Part shown: positions 24,003 to 29,034 of the stretch, piece by piece
Layout: each line of letters opens with the position of its first letter
How positions within the stretch are numbered: position 1 is the stretch's first letter
Assembly: GCA_964545715.1 (NCBI GenBank)
Contig: CAZJHX010000137.1
Location: 1-29,034, forward strand
Direction of reading: 5' to 3'
Origin: CAZJHX01 sp964545715
Lineage (GTDB): Bacteria; Myxococcota_A; UBA9042; GCA-2863065
Length of the DNA: 29,034 bases
Notes under the pieces: generated by a model
Seen by the model: only the letters and a program-made list of their open reading frames with translations
Database searches by the model: none
What the model was told of the DNA's origin: nothing
Translations under genes and position numbers: made by a program

Positions 24003-25313
24003 ATGACAAGCGACGTCACATTGACCACCGAGCTCATCGGCTTCCTCTGGATCGCCGTGCCCGTGCTCGCTTTGTTCGCTGCATGCGAGTGGCTCTTCCA
24101 CTTTCGCGGCGTCGACGGAGAGCTGACGCGCAAGATCAGCCACGTCGGGTCCGGCCTGGTCGTCGTCACCATGCCCTGGGCCGTCGGCTCTCACTGGACC
24201 GTGCTGGCGCTGGCCGGCGGGTTCGTCGTCATCCTTGGCGGCAGCAAAATCCTGGGCCTGCTCCCCTCCGTGCACCGTGTGTCGCGCAAGACCAGCGGCG
24301 CCGAGTACTACCCCGTCGCCGTCTACCTCACTTATGTGCTGTCCGCCGGCAACCCGCTCCTGTACTGCGTGCCCATGCTGGTCATGGCCTTCAGCGACAC
24401 CGGCGCCGCGATCGTCGGCCGCCGCTACGGCATCGTGCGCTACCGCGTTATCGAGGACTACCGCTCACTGGGCGGCTCCGTCACGTTCTTTGGACTGACG
24501 TTTGCGGTCGTTCTGGTCGGCCTGGGCCTCGCCGGCTTCGGCGATCTGCCGTCCGTGCTGCTGATCACCCTGCTCACCGCGCTGGTGGCCACGGCCGTCG
24601 AGGGCATCAGCGTTCGTGGCGCCGACAACCTGCTCGTGCCTTACGCCACGTTCCTGGTGCTGCGCACGACCATCGATCTGGGCCGCGATGGTCTCGGTAC
24701 CTGGATTCTCGGCACCGCCATGGTCCTGGGCATTCTGCTGATGAGCTACCGCCAGTCCCGCCTCAACGCGACCGGCTTCATGGCCGCGTTTGTGGGCGGC
24801 GTGCTGGCCTGGGGCCTGGGTGGTCCCGCGTGGCTGGCCACGATGCTGGTGCCGTACATGGGCTTTGCCGCGTCGCGTCCGGTCAGCGGCTCGCGCCGAG
24901 AAGCCGACCTCAAGGTCATGGTGCCCGCGTTTGCCGTCTCGCTGGTGCTGATTCTGGCTTACGGTCACACGAACGCGGCGCTGATCTTCATCCCGTTCCT
25001 GGCGTCCGTGGCGTCGGTCTCGGCCATCTCGCTGGCCGGATTTGCCCGCAAGCGCCTGCAGCACCCGATGATCGAGTCGGCCGCCGCTTTTCTGGGCGCA
25101 GCCGCTGCCGTCACGCCCGCGCTCATGATGGACGGCCCGGTTGTCCTGGAGCCGGCCATGGTCGCCCTGGTGGTTGCCAGCGCGTTGGTCGGCCCGCTCA
25201 TGGTGCGCGCGTTCGACGGCAACGAGCGCCTGTCGGCCACGGCGATTCGGCTTGCGGGCGTCATCGGCGGCACCTGTGTGTCGGCCGTTTGGCTCGTCGC
25301 CGTCGTCGGCTGA
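24003..25313 (+). CDS. Dolichol/phytol-kinase-family integral membrane protein
   Basis: A polytopic membrane protein of 436 aa, probably a CTP-dependent lipid-alcohol kinase or a relative. The N-terminal half has the family's landmarks: RKISHVGSG (43-51), SDTGAAIVGRRYG (131-143), DYRSLGGSVTFF (152-163; compare KSLEGS in dolichol and phytol kinases) and EGISVRGADNLLVP (200-213). The C-terminal half (about 250-436) adds more helices, beginning RLNATGFMAAFVGGVLAWGLGG. This recalls the start of DUF92 proteins (phytyl-phosphate kinase VTE6 type), but the later DUF92 motifs are not seen. It begins the lipid operon; GAGGA lies 7 nt before its ATG. Its stop TGA forms CTGA with the following frame. 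The substrate is inferred only as a lipid alcohol. Confidence 0.85.
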   Translation: MTSDVTLTTELIGFLWIAVPVLALFAACEWLFHFRGVDGELTRKISHVGSGLVVVTMPWAVGSHWTVLALAGGFVVILGGSKILGLLPSVHRVSRKTSGAEYYPVAVYLTYVLSAGNPLLYCVPMLVMAFSDTGAAIVGRRYGIVRYRVIEDYRSLGGSVTFFGLTFAVVLVGLGLAGFGDLPSVLLITLLTALVATAVEGISVRGADNLLVPYATFLVLRTTIDLGRDGLGTWILGTAMVLGILLMSYRQSRLNATGFMAAFVGGVLAWGLGGPAWLATMLVPYMGFAASRPVSGSRREADLKVMVPAFAVSLVLILAYGHTNAALIFIPFLASVASVSAISLAGFARKRLQHPMIESAAAFLGAAAAVTPALMMDGPVVLEPAMVALVVASALVGPLMVRAFDGNERLSATAIRLAGVIGGTCVSAVWLVAVVG

Positions 25314-25318
25314 CGACC

Positions 25319-26242
25319 TTGTTCGTCGCCCCGACCGACCCCCTGACAATCGCCCGCGACAACAGCTTCTCGCGGTATGGCGCCGTGGCTCATCTGATGG
25401 ATGGCGCTGCGCAGTGCACGGTCTCGGTCAATCCACACACCTGCGATGAGACCGGCGCGCCTATCGGCTTGATCGGCGACTTCGGCGACGCCCTGGCCAC
25501 CGCCGCTACGCTGGAGCCCGCGCTGCAGTGGCTACGCGAGCGCGGATGTCGCATTGTGCGCGGGCCGATCACACGCCACACCTGGTACCCCTTTCGCGCC
25601 GTGCTCAGCGGCTTTGACGCCTGCCCGCCCCTGAAGGGAGAGCCCTGGAACGCCGTGGGACTCGCGGACTCCATGCAGGAGCACGGGTTCGAGCAGGTGG
25701 CCTGGTACGCGTCGACCTGGACGCACGACTCTCAGACGCAGATCGGCCGCAGCGAAGAGCAGCTCGGTCGCCTGGAGACCGGCGGTTATCGCGTGCGCGC
25801 GCTGGATCCTGCACGACTGGAGGCGGATCTGGCCCTGATCCACGACGTCACGTTGCGCAGCTTCTCGCAGCCCTTCAATTACATGTTCGTCCCGATCGAT
25901 CTCGCTGAGTTTCAGCTGGTTCTGGGTCCGGGCGCAGGCGGTCTGGATCCCGAACTGGTCGTGATCTGCCACGCCCCCGACGGCACGCCGGCGGGCTTTT
26001 GCTACACCACGGTCGAGGGGCCGGACCTGGCCTCGATCAAGACGTTGGTCGTGGCGCCCGAGCATCGTGGAACGGGAGCCGGGAGCGCGCTTGTCGCCAT
26101 GACTCACGCCACCTGCCGGCGCCGCGGTCTCACCCGGGTAATCCACGCGCTGATGCGTCAAGGGGGCCCGTCCATCGCCATCTCGAACAGGGGCGGTCAC
26201 GAGGTCTTCCGGCGCTATGCCGTGCTGGAGCGAGCGCTGTGA
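25319..26242 (+). CDS. GNAT-family acyltransferase with N-terminal accessory domain
   Basis: A predicted acyl-CoA N-acyltransferase, 307 aa from TTG 25319. CTG 25310, forming CTGA with the kinase stop, is an in-frame alternative. ATG 25396 would cut off conserved sequence (RDNSFSRYGAVAHLMDG corresponds to the NPFF.H...A..DG opening of this subgroup). The N-terminal part contains LRERGCRIVRGPI and a Gly/Phe pattern typical of long GNAT proteins often mislabelled as pyrophosphohydrolases. The C-terminal GNAT domain has the acyl-CoA loop APEHRGTGAGSAL. Its position between a lipid-alcohol kinase-like gene and an acyl-adenylating ligase suggests acylation of an amine in a lipid; bacterial ceramide synthase (bCerS) is, as I recall, a GNAT-type enzyme. 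Identity with it is not shown. The stop overlaps the ligase start (GTGA). Confidence 0.85.
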   Translation: MFVAPTDPLTIARDNSFSRYGAVAHLMDGAAQCTVSVNPHTCDETGAPIGLIGDFGDALATAATLEPALQWLRERGCRIVRGPITRHTWYPFRAVLSGFDACPPLKGEPWNAVGLADSMQEHGFEQVAWYASTWTHDSQTQIGRSEEQLGRLETGGYRVRALDPARLEADLALIHDVTLRSFSQPFNYMFVPIDLAEFQLVLGPGAGGLDPELVVICHAPDGTPAGFCYTTVEGPDLASIKTLVVAPEHRGTGAGSALVAMTHATCRRRGLTRVIHALMRQGGPSIAISNRGGHEVFRRYAVLERAL

Positions 26243-27693
26243 ACCTGACGCATCTGCTGGATAGGCACCGGACCGAGCGTGGCGACAAGGCGGCGTTGAT
26301 CGAGGCCGAGCGCACCGTCACCTACGCTGAGCTGTACGATCAGGTCACCCGGATGGCCGGCTTTTTGGAGAGCCGCGGCCTGCGCAGGGGCTCTCGCGTG
26401 CTCGTTTTTGTGCCCATGTCGGTCGATCTGTACGTGATTCTGCTCGGCATCCTGCATCTGGGCGCCGTCGCCGTGTTCGTCGAGCAGGCGATGGGCCGCA
26501 AGCAGCTGGAGGCAGCGCTGGAGCTGGCGCATCCGGACGCGTTTATCGCGGTACCAAAGGCGCACTGGCTGCGCTTTGTCTCCCCTCAGCTGCGTCGGGT
26601 TCCGTTGAAGCTGAGGGTCGGCGGCAATCGCCTGGAGTCGCTGCTGCGCGACCAGCCGATCGATCGACCGGCGTGTGAGCTGGATGACGAGGCGCCCGCG
26701 CTGCTGACCTTCACGAGTGGCTCCACCGGCCGGCCCAAGGGCGCCATGCGCAGCCACGGCTTTTTGCTGCATCAGCACGAGGCGCTGGCCGGCGTTCTGG
26801 GCACCACCGAGACCGACGTAGAGCTGGTGTCGCTGCCGATCTTCTTGCTGAACAGCCTGGCGGCGGGCGCAACGGCGGTGATTCCGTCGATCGGGGCGCG
26901 CGTAGCCGATGTCGATGCGGCTCGGTTGGCCGCGCACTTTGTTGATCACCGCGTGACGACGGGTACGGGCTCACCGGCGCTTTTCCGCCCGCTGGTCGAC
27001 TATTGCCGTGAGAAGCGCATCACGTTTCCGGCCGTCCGCGCCATGTTTGTTGGCGGTGCGCCGGTCCCCCCGGGTCTGCTCGCCGAGCTGCAGCCTCTGC
27101 TGCCCAATGGCGACACCGTCGTCGTTTACGGCTCGACCGAGGCGGAGCCCATCGCGCACATGGACGGTCGCAAGGTGCTGGCTGAGACCGCGGCTGCCAC
27201 AGCGCGCGGCGAAGGCCTGTGTGTCGGTGAGCCGGTGGACTGCGTGCGCGTGCGGCTGGAGGACGACGAGATCCTGGTCGCCGGCGGGCACGTCAACAAG
27301 ACGTACTACGAGAACGAGGACGCGGTGCGGCGCTTCAAGGTCACGGACGCCGACGGCACGATCTGGCATCGCACGGGCGACGCGGGCCGCTTCGATGACC
27401 TGGGCCGGCTCTGGCTGCTGGGGCGCTACGAGAACGTGGTCGAGCGCGGCGGTCGTCGCATCTACCCGTTCGCGGTGGAGCTGGCGGCGCGCGGTCGGCC
27501 CGGGGTCGACCAGGCCGCGCTCATCGACGTCGACGGTCGGGTCGTCCTGGCCGTGGAGGGCAGCGGTGATCAGCAGGATCTGGTCGCGCTGGATCCCGCC
27601 ATCGACGAGGTGCGGGTGGTCGGGCGGATCCCGACCGACAAGCGCCATAACGCCAAGGTCGACTACATCGCTTTGAGGAAGCTGCTGGGCTGA
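26239..27693 (+). CDS. AMP-binding acyl ligase, OleC-like
   Basis: An ANL-superfamily adenylating enzyme that should activate a fatty acid (or beta-hydroxy acid) with ATP. The start is GTG 26239, overlapping the GNAT stop (GTGA); 484 aa. Motifs are complete: P-loop TFTSGSTGRPKG (157-168), YGSTEAEP, RTGDAGRFDDLGRLWLLGR, and a catalytic lysine in RHNAKVDY (K473). The C-terminal domain is shorter than in typical acyl-CoA synthetases. The RHNAK ending is like that of OleC (olefin beta-lactone synthetase) and its relatives, which also lack the full thioesterifying lid. No oleA, oleB or oleD is in the window, so olefin synthesis is not implied. Most likely it supplies an activated acyl group to the GNAT enzyme. 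It ends 13 bp from the convergent porin gene. Confidence 0.93.
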   Translation: MNLTHLLDRHRTERGDKAALIEAERTVTYAELYDQVTRMAGFLESRGLRRGSRVLVFVPMSVDLYVILLGILHLGAVAVFVEQAMGRKQLEAALELAHPDAFIAVPKAHWLRFVSPQLRRVPLKLRVGGNRLESLLRDQPIDRPACELDDEAPALLTFTSGSTGRPKGAMRSHGFLLHQHEALAGVLGTTETDVELVSLPIFLLNSLAAGATAVIPSIGARVADVDAARLAAHFVDHRVTTGTGSPALFRPLVDYCREKRITFPAVRAMFVGGAPVPPGLLAELQPLLPNGDTVVVYGSTEAEPIAHMDGRKVLAETAAATARGEGLCVGEPVDCVRVRLEDDEILVAGGHVNKTYYENEDAVRRFKVTDADGTIWHRTGDAGRFDDLGRLWLLGRYENVVERGGRRIYPFAVELAARGRPGVDQAALIDVDGRVVLAVEGSGDQQDLVALDPAIDEVRVVGRIPTDKRHNAKVDYIALRKLLG

Positions 27694-27706
27694 TCCAGCG
27701 CGGCTG

Positions 27707-28948
27707 CTACTCGAAGTACCAGCTGAAATCCAGGTAGGCGGCGTGCAGCGACAGGTCGTGGTCACCGGCGAAGCTGCAGGTCAGGCACAGGTCCTCGCGC
27801 GCATCGACATCCGCCTGCGTGACCTCGACGGACCCGCGACGGTGCGCGTAAGCCACGTTGACCTCCCACGCATCACCCTTGTAGCCGAAGCCGACCGTGC
27901 CGGTGTTGGTGTTCACCGGCGGCGTACCGAAGGCTGACGAGTAGTTGATGTTGGACGTCTCCTGGTCCCAGACATAGCCGATGCGTGCGGAGAAGCGCTC
28001 CAGGAAGCGGTACTCCAAGCCCGCGCGAATCGTGGACGCGTCCTTCCATCGGAAGTGCGACGCCAGCTCGGTCGGAGCCTTGGTCGCGTCCGTGTTCTCG
28101 GCCGTGACGGTGGACGTCTCGTTCTGGCTTTGGAAGGCGTACTCGTAGTCGAACGCGATCCCGAAGTCAGAGATGTCATAGCGCACGCCCACGCCCAGAC
28201 GGGCGGGGAGCACAATATCCATCGTGGTCTTGTTGTACTTGGTCAGCAGGATGGTGGACGAGTCGCCCTCGATCTCGGTCTCCACCGTATGACGGTAGAC
28301 CGCCCCGATGTGCAGCCCCTCGATCGGTGTGACCTGAATGCCCGCGCGGATGCCGCTGGCGTCCAATGCGGAGAGGTCCAGGTCAAAGTACGGTCCCGTG
28401 GCGCCCTCGGACTCGCGAAAGCGCTTGAGGCCGATCATCGTCAGCCGATACCCGATACCTACTCGGACCAGGTCCTTGTAGTTGAACGTGACCGTGGGCG
28501 AGATCTCGATGAAGCGAAGGGTCGTCTCATCCTGCCAGGTCACGGCCGGGGTCTTGGTCGCGTACTCGTACTTGGCGCCGGCCGAAGCCAGCGGGTACGC
28601 GCCGATGCCCAGGGTGATGTAGTCCCACACGCGGAAGCTGGCGCCGACCAGAAAGGCCGGTGCCAGCGCCTCGGCCGTGGCCGGGGTGTCGCCCGTGGGG
28701 ACGGCATCGATCTGAGCGATGATGGGAGAAAAGTCTGCCGTCAGCGAAATGAACTTCGTGTGACCGATGCCGGCGGGGTTCATGAACATGGCGGTGGGGT
28801 CGTACACCGACGAGATGCCGGTGCCCCCCATGCCGATGTGGCGAGCCGAGTACAGGATCGGGGTGTCGTAGCCCGCGGCCACAGCCTCCTGGGAGACCGT
28901 GGTCAGGGTCACAACACCGATCAACACGCTGACAGCAAAGCTTTTCAT
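27707..28948 (-). CDS. OmpP1/FadL/TodX-family outer-membrane transport protein
   Basis: A predicted outer-membrane beta-barrel of the FadL family, which passes hydrophobic compounds such as long-chain fatty acids. The 413-aa product has a signal peptide ending AVA (about residue 24). The family's N-terminal hatch motif follows: ARHIGMGGTGISSVYDPTAMFMNPAGIG, including the NPAG box. The rest is alternating beta strands (TLGIGAYPLASAG, IEISPTVTFNYKDLVRVGIGYRL, SARIGYVWDQETSN). The C-terminus ends SWYFE rather than with a terminal Phe, as the BAM signal usually does. Two cysteines lie near the end (DLCLTCSF). It follows the DDTTG-repeat gene by 3 bp, with its ribosome site inside that gene. Proximity to the lipid operon, though convergent, fits a lipid theme. 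Confidence 0.93.
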   Translation of the reverse strand: MKSFAVSVLIGVVTLTTVSQEAVAAGYDTPILYSARHIGMGGTGISSVYDPTAMFMNPAGIGHTKFISLTADFSPIIAQIDAVPTGDTPATAEALAPAFLVGASFRVWDYITLGIGAYPLASAGAKYEYATKTPAVTWQDETTLRFIEISPTVTFNYKDLVRVGIGYRLTMIGLKRFRESEGATGPYFDLDLSALDASGIRAGIQVTPIEGLHIGAVYRHTVETEIEGDSSTILLTKYNKTTMDIVLPARLGVGVRYDISDFGIAFDYEYAFQSQNETSTVTAENTDATKAPTELASHFRWKDASTIRAGLEYRFLERFSARIGYVWDQETSNINYSSAFGTPPVNTNTGTVGFGYKGDAWEVNVAYAHRRGSVEVTQADVDAREDLCLTCSFAGDHDLSLHAAYLDFSWYFE

Positions 28949-28951
28949 ATC

Positions 28952-29032
28952 TTACTCACCCGTGGTGTCGTCGCCGGTCGTGTCGTCGCCGGTCGTGTCG
29001 TCGCCGGTCGTGTCGTCGCCGGTCGTGTCGTC
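28952..29032 (-). CDS. C-terminus of a DDTTG pentapeptide-repeat protein (partial)
   Basis: A minus-strand frame enters from the right edge and ends with TAA at 28954-28952. The visible 26 residues are five perfect Asp-Asp-Thr-Thr-Gly units and a final Glu. In the last unit the two Thr codons are swapped (ACC ACG instead of ACG ACC) and Gly is GGT, yet the peptide is unchanged, which argues for selection at the protein level. Such acidic Thr-rich tails are extended and could bind Ca2+ or act as a surface spacer. The main domain lies outside the window. Its last codons, GGT GAG, serve as the ribosome site of the FadL-type gene. Confidence 0.8.
   Translation of the reverse strand, partial: DDTTGDDTTGDDTTGDDTTGDDTTGE
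28955..28960 (-). promoter_or_regulatory. Shine-Dalgarno embedded in the end of the DDTTG-repeat gene
   Basis: GGTGAG, the last two sense codons of the repeat gene, lies 6 nt before ATG 28948 and fits the GGTGA part of the anti-SD complement. The last repeat's Gly is GGT where the others use GGC, as this site requires. Confidence 0.55.
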
Positions 29033-29034
29033 GC
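28965..29034. repeat. 15-bp in-frame tandem repeat (codes DDTTG)
   Basis: A perfect 15-bp period (TGTCGTCGCCGGTCG on the plus strand), about 4.7 copies, continuing past the window edge. It is in frame with the partial minus-strand gene and encodes its DDTTG units. Confidence 0.95.

Noticed and set aside
23972..25309. N-terminal extension of the GNAT frame through the whole kinase gene
   Set aside because: The frame is open by chance; its translation is Arg-rich and featureless there, whereas the other frame gives clear membrane helices and kinase motifs.
26239..27693. oleC of an olefin-synthesis cluster
   Set aside because: The lid motif is OleC-like, but oleA, oleB and oleD are not in the window, so the symbol is not assigned.
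28965..29034. Non-coding minisatellite
   Set aside because: The 15-bp period is in frame with an open reading frame ending cleanly in TAA, and codon changes in the last unit are silent, so it is treated as coding.

Overview
The window is about 29 kb of very dense, GC-rich bacterial DNA. It has no rRNA, tRNA, insertion sequence, phage gene or CRISPR array. The protein set points to a Gram-negative bacterium: a SurA-type chaperone, lipobox lipoproteins, an OmpP1/FadL-type porin and an M23 endopeptidase. The combination of an ArsA-like ATPase, a paired active/inactive M16 peptidase set, mfd and then PpiC/SurA genes suggests a Myxococcota/deltaproteobacterial-type chromosome. That placement is inference from gene content and composition.

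Layout, left to right. (1) 1-107: a 52-bp tandem repeat carrying a perfect hairpin. (2) 126-3037, minus: an envelope pair, an M23 endopeptidase followed by a membrane-anchored protein with macroglobulin/Ig-like domains. (3) 3193-4823, plus: a TlpA/ResA-type thioredoxin and a membrane-anchored TPR-like protein. (4) 4827-7628, minus: a large P-loop NTPase with a long TPR array. (5) 7670-14774, plus: ArsA-like ATPase, active M16 peptidase, inactive M16 partner, Mfd. (6) 14771-15418, minus: an unknown protein with an acidic proline-rich linker. (7) 15531-17743, plus: a parvulin lipoprotein and a SurA-like chaperone. (8) 17700-21168, minus: a secreted amidohydrolase, a 30-residue membrane peptide, and a BatD-VWA (BatA) fusion. 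(9) 21218-22099, plus: an MBL-fold hydrolase. (10) 22074-23924, minus: a large lipoprotein of unknown function. (11) 24003-27693, plus: a polyprenol/phytol-kinase-like membrane protein, a GNAT acyltransferase and an OleC-like adenylating ligase, probably a lipid-acylation operon. (12) 27707-29034, minus: a FadL-type outer-membrane protein preceded by the end of a DDTTG-repeat protein that runs off the window.

Most of the window serves the cell envelope: peptidoglycan cleavage, periplasmic redox, outer-membrane protein folding, a Bat-type VWA system, lipoproteins, a porin and a lipid operon. Eight of the eleven co-directional junctions use a 4-bp NTGA stop/start overlap. Three of these are CTGA. 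At two of the three (into the macroglobulin-like gene and into mfd) the conserved N-terminus has no ATG, GTG or TTG available, so CTG initiation is the simplest reading. Convergent genes abut or overlap by up to 44 bp, and no intrinsic terminator is visible anywhere.

The most interesting items are the candidate lipid operon (24003-27693), the BatD-VWA fusion with its tiny upstream membrane gene, the repeated CTGA junctions, and the two tandem repeats at the window edges.
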